Shown here: piece after piece, positions 42,745 through 53,130 of the stretch
Layout: each line of letters starts with the position of its first letter
Position numbering within the stretch: the stretch's first letter is position 1
Source of the DNA: Thermaceae bacterium
Lineage (GTDB): Bacteria; Deinococcota; Deinococci; Deinococcales; Thermaceae
Length of the DNA: 64,000 nucleotides
Direction: 5' to 3'
Assembly (NCBI GenBank): GCA_015478585.1
Contig: JADMIM010000001.1
Span: 1 to 64,000, forward strand
Position numbers and translations under genes: made by a program
Notes under the pieces: model-generated
What the model was told of the DNA's origin: nothing
The model's database searches: none
What the model saw: only the letters and a program-made list of their open reading frames with translations

Positions 42745-42925
42745 CTTTTTCTCCTCCCGCCTTGTGGGGGAAGGTAGGGCCGAGCGGCCTGCGCCGCCGG
42801 GCTGTGCCCGTGCCGGGGTGGGGAGAAGTGAGCCGAAGGCGAATGCCCTTGACTCGTCCAGCACTAACGAAAGCTGCGCTTTCGACCTCCCTCCCGGCCT
42901 CCCCCGCAAGGGGGGAGGGTTTATG
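42745..42925. repeat. G/C-run intergenic repeat element
   Basis: Starts CTCCTCCCGCCTTGTGGGGG and ends CCTCCCCCGCAAGGGGGG then AGGG, so the two ends pair in inverse orientation. Inner arms include CGAAAGCTGCGCTTTCG. It fills the argA-argH gap. Related G/C-run segments are inside the dehydratase (23429) and argH (44310) genes. Confidence 0.6.
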
Positions 42926-42932
42926 ACTTGAT

Positions 42933-44387
42933 TCATTGGTTGACCTCGAGTTTTGCGGCTTCCAGGGCTTCTTTAACCGCTTCTGGTGCGGTTCCGCCGT
43001 AGGAGTGTCGTCGGTGGATGGCGGTCTCGAGGCGGGTTAGAAGGGGGGCATCCGCTTCATAAGCTGGGTGGAAGCTCTGCAACTCGCCCAAACTCAGATC
43101 GCGCAGTTCCTTACCGTGCTCGCCGCAGTAGCGCACGATGCGCCCGACCAGGTGGTGGGCTTCGCGGAAAGGTACGCCTTTTTCGGCCAGATAATCGGCC
43201 AGGTCGGTGGCGAGCGAGAAGCCCGACTCGGCTGCTTTGGCCATGGGCTGGGGTTTCCACTCGAGGCCCGGCAGCATCGCCGCCAGCAGCTTGACCGAGG
43301 CTCGGTAGGTGTCGCAAGCATCAAAAATCGGCTCTTTATCTTCTTGAAGGTCTTTGTTGTAGGTTAGCGGCAAGCCTTTCATCAGGGTCGCCAGCGCCAC
43401 GAAGCTGCCCAGGGTGCGTCCGGCCTTGCCCCGAATCAGCTCGGCGTGGTCGGCGTTTTTCTTCTGTGGCATGATGCTCGAGCCCGTGCTGAAGGCATCC
43501 GGCAGGCTGATGAAGCCAAACTCGAAGGAGCTGTACAGCACGATTTCCTCGGCGATGCGCGAGAGGGTGATTTGGCCGATGGCCAGGGCGGCCAGGGTCT
43601 CGAGGGCGAAATCACGCGAACCCACCGCGTCCATCGAGTTGCGCATGGGGCGAGTGAATCCCAAAGTTTGCGCGGTGAGGTACCGGTCAATCGGGAAGCC
43701 CGTTCCTGCCAAGGCCGCCGCTCCCAAGGGCGATTCGTTGAGGCGGTTTAATGCGTCCTGGAGGCGACCCGCGTCCCGTGTGGTCATCTCGTAGTAGGCC
43801 AGAAACCAGTGCGACAAGAGCACCGGCATGGCCCGCTGGGTGTGGGTGTAGCCGGGGAGGATTAGGGGGGGCTCGAGGTACTTCTGGGCTTGATGAACCA
43901 AAACCTTACGAAGTGCCTTCAGTTCGGTCAGAATCGCGCTCAGCTCACCGCGCAGCCAGAGCCGTAAATCCGTCGCTACCTGGTCGTTGCGGCTGCGGGC
44001 AGTATGGAGTTTCCCCCCCACTGGCCCGACGATTTCGCTCAGGCGGGTCTCCACGTTCATGTGGACATCCTCGAGCGCCTCGCGCCATTCAAACTGGCCG
44101 TCCAGGATTTCCTGGTGCACCTCGAGCAGCCCCCTGCGCAAGGTTTCGGCCTCTTCGGCACTGATAATTCCCTGCTTGCCGAGCATTGCAGCATGGGCCA
44201 GTGAACCTTCGATGTCCACCAAAGCCAAGCGCTGGTCGAAGCTCCAGGAGGCGTTGAACTGCTGGGCGAGTTCGTTAGGGGCTTCGGAGAAACGCCCGCC
44301 CCAAGTGCGCTGTGGGGTAGAACCACCCCCTACCCCACCCTCCCTTGCTGAGGGGGGAGGAGTTCTTGCGTTATCGCCTGAACTCAT
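42933..44387 (-). CDS. argH: Argininosuccinate lyase
   Basis: Last step of arginine synthesis: argininosuccinate to arginine plus fumarate. 484 residues from the ATG at 44387, which overlaps the upstream stop (ATGA) and has GAGGTGA before it. The family body begins [20 protein letters not shown] and includes [36 protein letters not shown], and the flexible catalytic loop signature [20 protein letters not shown]. Residues 6-26 ([20 protein letters not shown]) are an extra low-complexity stretch before the conserved start, encoded by a G/C-run repeat. It should be harmless, since the N-terminus is flexible in this family. Confidence 0.95.
   Translation of the reverse strand: MSSGDNARTPPPSAREGGVGGGSTPQRTWGGRFSEAPNELAQQFNASWSFDQRLALVDIEGSLAHAAMLGKQGIISAEEAETLRRGLLEVHQEILDGQFEWREALEDVHMNVETRLSEIVGPVGGKLHTARSRNDQVATDLRLWLRGELSAILTELKALRKVLVHQAQKYLEPPLILPGYTHTQRAMPVLLSHWFLAYYEMTTRDAGRLQDALNRLNESPLGAAALAGTGFPIDRYLTAQTLGFTRPMRNSMDAVGSRDFALETLAALAIGQITLSRIAEEIVLYSSFEFGFISLPDAFSTGSSIMPQKKNADHAELIRGKAGRTLGSFVALATLMKGLPLTYNKDLQEDKEPIFDACDTYRASVKLLAAMLPGLEWKPQPMAKAAESGFSLATDLADYLAEKGVPFREAHHLVGRIVRYCGEHGKELRDLSLGELQSFHPAYEADAPLLTRLETAIHRRHSYGGTAPEAVKEALEAAKLEVNQ
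44310..44372. repeat. G/C-run repeat translated at the argH N-terminus
   Basis: CCACCCCCTACCCCACCCTCCC on the plus strand in two adjoining runs, then GAGGGGGGAGGAG. It adds about 21 residues in frame between the argH start codon and the conserved RTWGGRF. Confidence 0.6.
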
Positions 44388-44866
44388 GACATCACCTCGA
44401 GGGTCTTTTTCATCACGAAAGGCAAGGGTGTGAGCGGGTTGGGCGAGCTGTAGCGCAGTTTGGGGTCGTGGACGAAGCCGAATCCGGCGTACCACTCGAG
44501 CAGCCTGGGCTGGTCGTGCCGGACAGCCAAACGCAGTTCCTTGATCCCCATGTCAATGGCTTTGGCTAGCAAGACATTCATCAACTCCGCCCCCAAACCC
44601 TGTTTGCGATACTCTTTTAGTATCCCCAGCTTCTTGACCTCCCACACCCCAATCTCGTGCGGATGCCGCACCAGCCGCACCGTGCCGACGATTTTCCTGT
44701 CGTCCTTGGCAACCCAGGCATAACCGCGCTCGAGGTCTTTCTCGACTTTCTCCGCCGTCTCCGCGTGTCCCGAAGAATCCGGCGCGACCTTTCCGGCCCA
44801 AGCCAGGCGCACGGTTTTAGCAATCGCCTCGGCATCGGTAAGTGTGGCAGGGCGAATCTCTATCAT
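44384..44866 (-). CDS. GNAT-family N-acetyltransferase
   Basis: A 160-residue acetyltransferase: [20 protein letters not shown] start, [20 protein letters not shown] acetyl-CoA loop, and [20 protein letters not shown] end. It overlaps argH by 4 nt and the DinB-like gene by 1 nt, so all are translationally coupled within the arginine operon. It could act on an arginine-pathway compound, but nothing in the sequence names a substrate. Confidence 0.85.
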   Translation of the reverse strand: MIEIRPATLTDAEAIAKTVRLAWAGKVAPDSSGHAETAEKVEKDLERGYAWVAKDDRKIVGTVRLVRHPHEIGVWEVKKLGILKEYRKQGLGAELMNVLLAKAIDMGIKELRLAVRHDQPRLLEWYAGFGFVHDPKLRYSSPNPLTPLPFVMKKTLEVMS

Positions 44867-45303
44867 CAGCCAACCCGCTCCCAGACTTGGTTGAGGTGGT
44901 GCTCGAGGTGTGCTAAGTAGTCCTCGGCGAGAAACTTCAGCGTGACCGCCCGAGTTCCCACGGTAAAGTGGTGCTCCAGGCTGGCCTCTGGCAAGTGCTC
45001 GATGACGTGCGCCAGATGCAGGTTATAGAACTTCCACAACGACAAAACCTGGTTCCAGGGGCGTTCTTGGTAGGCTTGCAGCCGCACCCATTCATCCTGC
45101 ACGTAGCCGGGAAAGGTCAGGCTGTCCTCGAGCCCGACCCGCACGAAGCGGGCGTGGTTGTTGCAAGCCGAGTCAATCAGGTGGCCCAAAATCTCTTTAG
45201 CCGACCACTTGTTCGGTGCAGGCTTGTGCGAAGCTACTTCCTCACTTACCGAAGCCAGTTTAGAAGCGGCCCCCTCGACAATTTCACGCAATCTAATCTG
45301 CAT
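44866..45303 (-). CDS. DinB-superfamily protein
   Basis: A 145-residue four-helix-bundle protein. The three-histidine metal site is visible in KWSAKEILGHLIDSACNNHA (first His) and FLAEDYLAHLEHHLNQVWER (second and third). Members include thiol-dependent transferases (bacillithiol- or mycothiol-linked) and proteins of unknown role. Bacillithiol use would fit the PIG-L deacetylase seen at 6375, but this is conjecture. It lies inside the arginine operon between argG and a GNAT gene. Confidence 0.82.
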   Translation of the reverse strand: MQIRLREIVEGAASKLASVSEEVASHKPAPNKWSAKEILGHLIDSACNNHARFVRVGLEDSLTFPGYVQDEWVRLQAYQERPWNQVLSLWKFYNLHLAHVIEHLPEASLEHHFTVGTRAVTLKFLAEDYLAHLEHHLNQVWERVG

Positions 45304-45328
45304 TTCGCTCCCTGCTCTCAGCCCTCTG

Positions 45329-46522
<1,194 letters not shown>

Positions 46523-46621
46523 TCATGCACCTCTAAGGTTGGCCCCATCGCCACACAAGCCTCTACAGTACAGTCAAACCCGGTGAAGCACAACTGAAAG
46601 CCGTAAAAAGCCATGCGCATA

Positions 46622-46650
46622 AGTATACAAAGAGAACAGCTCGAGGTCAA
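46622..46650 (-). promoter_or_regulatory. Promoter of the argG operon (TTGACC - 17 bp - TATACT)
   Basis: Minus strand: -35 TTGACC (46650-46645), 17-bp spacer, -10 TATACT (46627-46622). The predicted start point falls in the palindrome ATGCGCAT (46613-46620), a possible operator. This is the best consensus promoter in the window. The 568-bp gap 46523-47090 also holds a tandem repeat at 46801 and repeat copy C at 46881, with no gene that I believe. Confidence 0.72.
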
Positions 46651-46800
46651 TAGCTTTTCTCCGTGCTGGACGTGGATAATGCAGCCCGTCACGTACTCGA
46701 AATGACTGACCTCGAGCACTTTTATGCTGGGCAGTCTCACCCAATAAGCTGTATAAGGGTGAAACGTACGTGCATAAACTCGCATATGAATGAAAATCTA

Positions 46801-46820
46801 TGTACATCTATGTACATCTA
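46801..46820. promoter_or_regulatory. Tandem 10-bp repeat TGTACATCTA x2
   Basis: Two exact copies side by side, preceded by ATCTA, so two TGTACA palindromes lie one helical turn apart about 150 bp upstream of the argG promoter. GCATAAACTCGCATATGAAT lies next to it. It may be a regulator site, for example for an arginine repressor, although it does not match the standard ARG box. Confidence 0.35.
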
Positions 46821-46880
46821 GACTGACCGGATTTATGAAAGAAAACTGATTGAGGTCGCCAACCCAGCGAATTACCACCG

Positions 46881-46996
46881 CTGTCATTCTGAGGCTGCCC
46901 TTGCCGAAGAATCTGATGCGCTGCGAAGCTCGAGACGTATAGGGCCTTTCAGCGGATCAGACTCTTCACTCCACGGCGTTGCGTTCAGAATGACAG
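46881..46996. repeat. Interspersed inverted-end repeat, copy C (TGTCATTCTGA family)
   Basis: About 116 bp with ends CTGTCATTCTGA and TCAGAATGACAG and inner arms GAATCTGATGCGC / GCGGATCAGACTC. Same family as 3371-3487 and 11154-11285. It sits 95 bp before plsY. Confidence 0.85.
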
Positions 46997-47090
46997 CGGT
47001 TTTGTGGGTTGAATTGGCGACCCGTTTTGTCCTTAGCCCCTCGAGCAAGCCCCGCTCACGTCCTCCGACCATTCTGATAACCTAGCCCTC

Positions 47091-47696
47091 ATGGAACTGT
47101 TATACGCGGCCTTGGTGGGCTATTTTCTCGGCAGCTTGCCCTTCGCCTACTGGTTCGGGCTGGTGCAGAACAAAAACCTGCTTGCCGAAGGCTCCGGCAA
47201 CGTCGGCACGGTGAACGCCTGGCGTGTGTTGGGCGCGATTCCCGGAGTGCTGGTGCTGATTCTGGACGTGCTTAAAGGGCTGATGGCGGTGGCGCTGGGC
47301 GCGTTTCTTGCTCGAGACTTGAACGGAGGTTTGCTGGCGGGAGCACTCGCGGTAATCGGGCATTGCTATTCGATATGGCTGTTGGGGCGTGGCGGGAAGG
47401 GCATCGCTCCGGCGTTCGGCGTGCTGCTGGCGGTAAAACCCAGCCTGTTAATCGCGGCCGCAGTGCTGTTCAGCATCGCCTATCTGCTGACCCGCAGCTC
47501 CTATCGCGCGGTGTTGCTGGCGGCGCTGGTGTTGCCGCTCTCGAGCACCTTCATCGGCGGGAATATGGCCTACCTCTGGCTCGGTTTGGGAATCGCGCTC
47601 CCGCTTATCCTCAAACACTTACCCGAGTGGAACCGAGGCGTGAAAAATGCCGAACGTCCAACGCGAAACGACGAACGCAAAAACAAACACTTGTAG
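47091..47696 (+). CDS. plsY: Acyl-phosphate:glycerol-3-phosphate acyltransferase PlsY
   Basis: First acylation of phospholipid synthesis, in the inner membrane. 201 residues with five hydrophobic helices. Conserved motifs are GSLPFAYWFG (motif 1), GSGNVGTVNAWRVLG (motif 2, phosphate-binding), and GHCYSIWLLGRGGKGIAPAFG (motif 3, with the GHx and GGKG residues). TAACCT lies 7 nt before the ATG (leaderless). The C-terminal tail (NAERPTRNDERKNKHL) is poorly conserved and may come from repeat-like sequence. Confidence 0.9.
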   Translation: MELLYAALVGYFLGSLPFAYWFGLVQNKNLLAEGSGNVGTVNAWRVLGAIPGVLVLILDVLKGLMAVALGAFLARDLNGGLLAGALAVIGHCYSIWLLGRGGKGIAPAFGVLLAVKPSLLIAAAVLFSIAYLLTRSSYRAVLLAALVLPLSSTFIGGNMAYLWLGLGIALPLILKHLPEWNRGVKNAERPTRNDERKNKHL

Positions 47697-47772
47697 GCGC
47701 GGGTCAACCCAAAAACCGACGTGCGTGTAGGACGAGGAAAACACTCATCAAAAAAGCGCGTCAGGAAGCGGG

Positions 47773-49023
47773 CTAATCCAGCTTGGCCCGTCGGTCTAGC
47801 GCTCTGGCATGAGCCTCCAAGCCTTCCTCTCGAGCCATCCTTGCGCCCAGCACGGATAACCTCGCGGCGGCCTTCTGAGTCAAGCCCACCACCGGAATCA
47901 CCTTGAGAAAGTCTCGCAGGGCCAGCCCGCCGCCGAACCTTGCCGTCCCCGTGGTAGGCATCACGTGACTCGGCCCGGCGATGTAATCCCCCAGTGCTTC
48001 GCAGGAGTGTTCGCCCAGGAAAATCCCGCCCGCGTTGCGGACTTGCCCGAGGTACTCGAGCGGGTCATGTACCGACAGGCACAAGTGTTCCGGCGCGTAC
48101 AAGTTGGCCAGCTCGAGCGCCTCAGCGAGGCTCTCAACCTGAACCAAGCCGCTCCTGGACAGGGCTTTCTTGGCGGTTTCCGAACGGGGAAGCGTGGAGA
48201 GTTGTGAATAAAGTTCCTCGTCCACCCGCTCTAAGAGTTCGTGGTAGGGCGAGAGCAACCAGGCTTCGGAGTCGGGGCCGTGCTCGGCCTGGGCCAACAT
48301 ATCGGCAGCCAGCAGCCGTGGGTCGGCGGAGGCATCGGCTACGATTAGTGTCTCCGTCGGGCCAGGCAGGCCCTCCATGCCCACTGCGCCGTATACCTCG
48401 CGCTTGGCCAGCACCACGTAGCGGTTGCCTGGCCCCATCACCTTGTCCACGCGTGGAACCCGCTCTGTCCCGTAGGCCAGCGCCCCCACCGCCTGCGCCC
48501 CGCCCATTGCAAACAGCCGGTCTGCGCCTGCCACCCAGGCCGCCGCCAGGATTCCCGGATGCACCCGTGGTGGGCTAGCCACGATGATCTCCCCGACTCC
48601 CGCAACCTTGGCCGGGACTGCGGTCATCAACACAGTAGATAACAAAGGGGCGCTGCCACCCGGAACGTATACCCCCACCCGGTCTAAAGGCCGCACCAGT
48701 TGCCCTAAAACGCCCTCCGCGTGGGCCTGCAAGAAGCCCCCTCGGGGCTCACGTGAGTAAAACGCCTCGATGCGCTCTTTGGCGGTCTCGAGGCCGTCCC
48801 TCAGTTCAGAATCCAGGTTTTCGTAAGCCTCGCGCCAAATCCGCTTGGGGATTTCCTCGGCAGGATGCCCGTCCAGTTCGGTGCTAATGCGGTCTAGAGC
48901 GACATCACCCTCCTGCTCAATCGCGCCTAAAATCTGGCGCACCTTGTCCAGCGCGTCGCCGTATTCAACCGTCAGGCGGCGGTTGGCGAAGTGGGGTCGC
49001 ACCTCTTTGGGAGTTTTAATCAT
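47773..49023 (-). CDS. hisD: Histidinol dehydrogenase
   Basis: Final two oxidations of histidine synthesis, NAD- and zinc-dependent. 416 residues from the ATG at 49023 ([17 protein letters not shown]). Motifs include [82 protein letters not shown] (zinc and base His) and [15 protein letters not shown]. It stands apart from other his genes; an arginine-tailed hypothetical protein is 81 bp upstream on the same strand. Confidence 0.95.
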   Translation of the reverse strand: MIKTPKEVRPHFANRRLTVEYGDALDKVRQILGAIEQEGDVALDRISTELDGHPAEEIPKRIWREAYENLDSELRDGLETAKERIEAFYSREPRGGFLQAHAEGVLGQLVRPLDRVGVYVPGGSAPLLSTVLMTAVPAKVAGVGEIIVASPPRVHPGILAAAWVAGADRLFAMGGAQAVGALAYGTERVPRVDKVMGPGNRYVVLAKREVYGAVGMEGLPGPTETLIVADASADPRLLAADMLAQAEHGPDSEAWLLSPYHELLERVDEELYSQLSTLPRSETAKKALSRSGLVQVESLAEALELANLYAPEHLCLSVHDPLEYLGQVRNAGGIFLGEHSCEALGDYIAGPSHVMPTTGTARFGGGLALRDFLKVIPVVGLTQKAAARLSVLGARMAREEGLEAHARALDRRAKLD

Positions 49024-49046
49024 GGGGTTCCTTCGGAAGAGGATAA

Positions 49047-49110
49047 CTGATGAAAGATGAAGGATACAGGCCAAAGACCTTCCGCCTTCATCCTTTATCT
49101 TTCATCAGTT
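49047..49110. repeat. Short-word inverted repeat (GATGAAAGATGAAGG words)
   Basis: AACTGATGAAAGATGAAGGA on the left and TTCATCCTTTATCTTTCATC plus AGTTAT on the right pair almost fully, giving a hairpin of about 25 bp. It sits between the hypothetical gene and hisD and covers the stop codon of the former. Same vocabulary as 38759-38843. Confidence 0.65.
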
Positions 49111-49854
49111 ATATCGCCTGCGCCTACGACGGCGGCGATTGGGATTGTTCGCATCCCCCTCGCGCTCCTTGGGTGGCTCGCCCGCCACGATGCGCGGGCG
49201 AGCTTGTGGCCGCTCCTGGCGCGGCTGGGGCTGCCGCTGGCTGGGGTCTATTCGCTGTATCTGCACCAACTCGGCCTCGAAGACATGCTCCCCAACCTTT
49301 TGCGTCAGGCGCACCGGGTAGTCGTCCTGGTCGAAGTATAGGAGGCTCAAACCAGGGCGCAGGCGGTAGACCCGCACGGTTTTTTCGGCTTCTTCCCAGG
49401 GCAGCTTGAGGGTTCCGTCGGGCAGCCGCTCGGCGTAGGCCCGGCCCCCGACCATTCTGAACATCTCGACCTCACCCACCTCGAGTTCCAGCTCGCCCAC
49501 CGCCAGAATTAGCGAGAGCGGGTCGTGCATCTCGCTCAGGTAGGGGATGGCGAAATCCTCGCGGCCCTGGCTCACCGTGACCAGCCCATCCTCCTTGGAG
49601 AACTCGACTTCCATAAGTCTGCTGCCGCCCCCCTCCACGCGCTCGCGGTATGTGCGGGGAAGCCCCTCAGCATCGAGTTCGCTCTCCCAGCGCTGGCGGG
49701 TTTTGGGCAAGGGGAGCTCGACGTTGGCCTCTAAGGTCACCCGCAGCCCACCCTGGCGGGGCTCGAGCGTAATGCGCTGCTCTCCGGCGGCGTGCCCGGC
49801 GTATTTGAGGCTATAGCGCAGGCTCTGCGCGACTGCCGTATCCACGAGGTTCAT
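49105..49854 (-). CDS. Hypothetical protein with arginine-rich C-terminal tail
   Basis: A 249-residue soluble protein with no signal peptide or membrane helix. The first 190 residues look like a beta-rich, DUF3108-like fold (LRYSLKYAGHAAGEQRITLE, RVYRLRPGLSLLYFDQDDYP, VRLTQKVGEHVFEAELVQIQ); DUF3108 proteins are usually exported, so this match is weak. The remaining 55 residues are Pro/Gln/Arg-rich and end in eight consecutive arginines before YN. Such a tail suggests binding to RNA, DNA or membrane phosphates. I assign no function. Confidence 0.65.
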   Translation of the reverse strand: MNLVDTAVAQSLRYSLKYAGHAAGEQRITLEPRQGGLRVTLEANVELPLPKTRQRWESELDAEGLPRTYRERVEGGGSRLMEVEFSKEDGLVTVSQGREDFAIPYLSEMHDPLSLILAVGELELEVGEVEMFRMVGGRAYAERLPDGTLKLPWEEAEKTVRVYRLRPGLSLLYFDQDDYPVRLTQKVGEHVFEAELVQIQRIDPSQRQPQPRQERPQARPRIVAGEPPKEREGDANNPNRRRRRRRRYN

Positions 49855-49860
49855 CCTAAC

Positions 49861-49932
49861 TCATAGGGAAAGGATGCGCCGTAGCCCGGTATCCACATCA
49901 CCCCACCAGACCTGCCCCCGCAGGATTACCAC
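49861..49932 (-). pseudogene. MazF/PemK toxin remnant (first 23 codons)
   Basis: From a GTG at 49932 that overlaps the end of the antitoxin gene, the frame reads VVILRGQVWWGDVDTGLRRI then LSL and stop. The first 14 residues match the MazF/PemK opening (RGxVWxxDxD), after which the toxin is gone. The overlap of the toxin start with the antitoxin end is the normal mazEF arrangement. About 90 toxin residues have been deleted. Confidence 0.68.
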
Positions 49933-50162
49933 TCATTGGCCTCAAACGTCCTGCGTGCAGCGGCCTGTAGTGCCGGGTCGGGTTCCTCATCCAACCCATC
50001 GAGAGCGCGATTGAACGCCTCCACTTCCGCCTCCAAACCGTGTTTGCGGATGTACTCCTCCAGCGCCTTGGCGTAAAGTTCACTCCGGGAAATGCGTAGC
50101 TGCTGGGCTAGTTTTTCACCTTCCTCAAAGGTTTTGTCAGGCAGAGAGATAGCAGTTTTCAC
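49926..50162 (-). CDS. Ribbon-helix-helix antitoxin (MazE-like)
   Basis: A 78-residue protein with an N-terminal RHH DNA-binding motif: MKTAISLPDKTFEEGEKLAQ, then QLRISRSELYAKALEEYIRK. The acidic C-terminus (EEPDPALQAAARRTFEANEW) is the part that normally wraps the toxin. The GTG start at 50162 follows AAGGGG. Its partner toxin is reduced to a stub, so this is now an orphan antitoxin, perhaps kept as a repressor or as an immunity factor. A palindromic operator lies directly upstream. Confidence 0.82.
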   Translation of the reverse strand: MKTAISLPDKTFEEGEKLAQQLRISRSELYAKALEEYIRKHGLEAEVEAFNRALDGLDEEPDPALQAAARRTFEANEW

Positions 50163-50168
50163 CCCCTT

Positions 50169-50187
50169 GGTATAACCGAGTTATACC
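50169..50187 (-). promoter_or_regulatory. Palindromic operator upstream of the RHH antitoxin
   Basis: GGTATAAC, spacer CGA, GTTATACC: perfect 8-bp arms, 7 bp before the antitoxin start and containing the TATAAC/TTATAC promoter-like core. This is the expected layout for autorepression by an RHH antitoxin. Confidence 0.65.
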
Positions 50188-50249
50188 GACTTGCCAAGGC
50201 TCGTCATCCGTTACAGAGTTTCCCCACCCATCGGATAGAATAGACATTT

Positions 50250-52049
50250 GTGCAGGATCGAACACGCAACTTTTCCATCATCGCCCACGTAGACCACGGC
50301 AAATCTACGCTGGCTGACCGCATTCTCCAGATGACCCAGGCCGTCTCGGCGCGGGAGATGCGCGAGCAGTTTTTGGACTCCCTCGAGCTCGAGCGCGAGC
50401 GCGGCATCACCATCAAGGCCAGCGCGGTGCGGCTTTTTTACGCTGCCAAGGACGGCCAGACCTACACCTTCAACCTGATTGACACGCCGGGCCACGTGGA
50501 CTTTGGCTACGAGGTGAGCCGGGCTTTAGCCGCCGTGGAAGGCGTTCTGCTGGTGGTGGACGCTTCGCAGGGCGTGGAAGCCCAGACCATCGCCAACTTC
50601 TACTTGGCCCAGGAGCACCAGCACACCATTATCCCGGTCATCAACAAGATTGACCTGCCGGGGGCACAGCCTTTGGAGGTGGCCCTCGAGGTCGAGGAAG
50701 TGCTGGGCATCCCCGCCGACGACTGTGTGTTTGCCTCGGGCAAAACTGGTCAGGGTGTGGAGGACATCCTAGAGGCCATCGTGGCCAAGATTCCCGCCCC
50801 CGCTGGGAAGCCAGAAAACCCTACCCAGGCGCTCATCTTCGACTCGATATTCGATGCCTACCAGGGGGTAATTCCATACGTGCGGGTAATGGACGGTAGC
50901 CTCAAACCCGGCGACCGCATTCGCATCTGGTCTACCGAGAAGGAGTTCAATGTAGACCGGGTGGGGGTGTTCAGGCCCGGCCTGCTCGAGGCTGTTCCCA
51001 GCTTTGGCCCCGGCGAGGTGGGCTGGGTCACGGCCCGCATTAGCGAGATTGGCGATGCCCAGGTAGGTGATACCATCACCCTGGCAGAAAACCCCTGTGC
51101 CGCGCCTTATCCGGGCTTCAAACCGGCCAAACCGGTGGTCTTCGCGGGGATTTACCCCACCGACACACAGGAATACAACCGGCTGCGCGAAGCCCTCGAG
51201 AAGCTCAAGCTCAACGATGCTGCCCTTTCCTTCGAGCCGGAAACCTCCGAGGCCCTGGGATTCGGTTTCCGCTGCGGCTTTTTGGGGCTTCTCCATGCCG
51301 AAATTGTGCAGGAGCGGCTCGAGCGCGAGTTTGACTTAGACCTCATCGCCACCGCGCCCAGCGTGATTTACCGCGTCCACATGACCGATGGACGTGAGTT
51401 GGAGATCCACAACCCCTCCGAGCTGCCCACCTCGGATCGCCTCGAGGCCGTCTACGAGCCGTATGTCAAGCTCACGGTCTATACCCCGGAAGAGTACGTC
51501 GGCTCGATCATGCAGCTCCTGCAAGAAAAACGCGGCAAGATGGGCAATATGCACTATATTGGCAAGCGGGTTGAACTTGTCTACGAGGTTCCCTTCGGCG
51601 AAATCCTGTACGACTTCCACGACCGACTGAAGAGCATCTCGCGGGGCTATGCCTCGATGGACTATGAGCAGATTGGCTACCAGGAGGGCGAGCTGGTCAA
51701 GGTCACGATTCTGGTCAACGACGAGGGTGTGGACGCGCTGGCCTTCATCTCCCACAAGGACAAAGCCTATAGCGTGGGGCGCGAAATTGTAGACAAGCTG
51801 GGCGAGGTGATTCCCCGCCAGCAGTTCGCGGTTCCGATTCAGGCCGCGATTGGTGGGAAGATTATTGCCCGTGCGACGGTCAAGGCGCTGCGCAAAGACG
51901 TGCTGGCGAAGTGCTACGGCGGCGATATTAGCCGTAAGAAAAAGCTCTTGGAGAAGCAAAAAGAGGGCAAAAAGCGCATGAAGTCCATCGGCAAGGTGGA
52001 CGTGCCACAGGAGGCCTTCCTGGCGGTGCTTTCGACAGGAAGAGAGTAG
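50250..52049 (+). CDS. lepA: Elongation factor 4 (LepA)
   Basis: Ribosome-associated GTPase that back-translocates or remodels stalled ribosomes. 599 residues: G1 [17 protein letters not shown]2 [13 protein letters not shown]3 [19 protein letters not shown]4 INKIDLPGA, and the LepA-specific C-terminal domain ([40 protein letters not shown]). The GTG start at 50250 is preceded by TAGAAT (50236-50241) at 8 nt with no Shine-Dalgarno sequence, so the mRNA is probably leaderless. Confidence 0.97.
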   Translation: MQDRTRNFSIIAHVDHGKSTLADRILQMTQAVSAREMREQFLDSLELERERGITIKASAVRLFYAAKDGQTYTFNLIDTPGHVDFGYEVSRALAAVEGVLLVVDASQGVEAQTIANFYLAQEHQHTIIPVINKIDLPGAQPLEVALEVEEVLGIPADDCVFASGKTGQGVEDILEAIVAKIPAPAGKPENPTQALIFDSIFDAYQGVIPYVRVMDGSLKPGDRIRIWSTEKEFNVDRVGVFRPGLLEAVPSFGPGEVGWVTARISEIGDAQVGDTITLAENPCAAPYPGFKPAKPVVFAGIYPTDTQEYNRLREALEKLKLNDAALSFEPETSEALGFGFRCGFLGLLHAEIVQERLEREFDLDLIATAPSVIYRVHMTDGRELEIHNPSELPTSDRLEAVYEPYVKLTVYTPEEYVGSIMQLLQEKRGKMGNMHYIGKRVELVYEVPFGEILYDFHDRLKSISRGYASMDYEQIGYQEGELVKVTILVNDEGVDALAFISHKDKAYSVGREIVDKLGEVIPRQQFAVPIQAAIGGKIIARATVKALRKDVLAKCYGGDISRKKKLLEKQKEGKKRMKSIGKVDVPQEAFLAVLSTGRE

Positions 52050-52143
52050 GAACGGTTGACCATTGACCGCAAAGATGACCCTCCGATATTTGCGACCGCC
52101 CAACCGACCCTCGAGCCGTCCCCTTCTGGGCTACCCTATAGCT

Positions 52144-53127
52144 ATGTCCTTGCGGCTCCAACTGGCCTGGGTAATTGGCATCATGACCTTTGCCAGCAGC
52201 GGTGCGGCGATGGCCGGGGTCTGGCTGGGCAACCACGACCTTAGCCCTAGCTTGCTGCCGATGCTGGTGTGGGGGGTGGCGGTGGCGGTTCTTTCGGCTT
52301 TCACGGGGTTTTTTCTCTCCCGTATTCTGATTAATCCGGTAGATGAACTCACTCGAGGCTTGGTCTATTTGCGCGGCACCGACCGCAGCCTGGCTGAGCT
52401 GCAACTGCCCAAACCGCAAAGCCGCCCACCGCTCGAGGTCTCTCAACTGCGCGAAGGCTTTAGCGACCTGCTCCACCACATCAAGGGGCTTTTGGAAGCT
52501 CGGGAAGCCACCTACGCTGCCCTCACCCACGACCTCAAAACCCCCATGTTGGCCTCGATTCGGGCCCTGGAATACCTCGAGCGCACCGATGACTTGGGCC
52601 CCGAGCGGCGCAAGGAGGTCTTGCACGAGCTACGCGACGAACTCGGGCGCAGCTATCAACTGGTGGAGAATCTGCTGGTAGCCAGCCGCCTGGAGGTGCA
52701 AAAGCCCCAGCTCGAGGTGGTCAACCTGCGGGCTTTGCTGGACGATATGCGGCTGCGCTATGTGCGGGAGGCCGAGCGGCGGGGCATCCGTTTGCAGATC
52801 GAAGGCAGCGGGCAGGCCAGGGCTGACCGCAACCTGCTCGACCGGGCCATCACCAACCTATCGGAAAACGCTCTACGCCATGCTAAAAAAACCCTGACCC
52901 TGCGGGCCGGGGAGGGTTGGCTCGAGGTCGAGGATGATGGCCCCGGTCTGCCGATGAACCTTGCGTTGCTTACCCAACCCTTCCGTAGCGTGCAACTGCG
53001 GGGAGTACGGGCCGGAACGGCAGGCTTGGGTCTATACGTCGCCAAACGGGTCGCCGAGGTGCATGGCGGCAAACTCGAGTCGTTGGATGTCGCTGTGGGG
53101 ACGAAGCTGCGCCTGAGCCTGGGGTAA
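52144..53127 (+). CDS. Membrane-bound sensor histidine kinase (HisKA type)
   Basis: About 327 residues from the ATG at 52144 (MSLRLQLAWVIGIMTFASSG); TACCCT lies 6 nt before it. Two hydrophobic helices (about 7-27 and 37-60) flank a loop of only about 10 residues, so there is no real extracellular sensor. A short HAMP-like region follows (LSRILINPVDELTRGLVYL). The phosphoacceptor is H129 in ALTHDLKTPMLAS. The catalytic domain has N-box NLSENALRHAKKT, G1 VEDDGPGLP and G2 GTAGLGLYVAKRVAEVHGG. It is 3 bp from the response regulator gene, its obvious partner. Confidence 0.9.
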   Translation: MSLRLQLAWVIGIMTFASSGAAMAGVWLGNHDLSPSLLPMLVWGVAVAVLSAFTGFFLSRILINPVDELTRGLVYLRGTDRSLAELQLPKPQSRPPLEVSQLREGFSDLLHHIKGLLEAREATYAALTHDLKTPMLASIRALEYLERTDDLGPERRKEVLHELRDELGRSYQLVENLLVASRLEVQKPQLEVVNLRALLDDMRLRYVREAERRGIRLQIEGSGQARADRNLLDRAITNLSENALRHAKKTLTLRAGEGWLEVEDDGPGLPMNLALLTQPFRSVQLRGVRAGTAGLGLYVAKRVAEVHGGKLESLDVAVGTKLRLSLG

Positions 53128-53130
53128 GCG

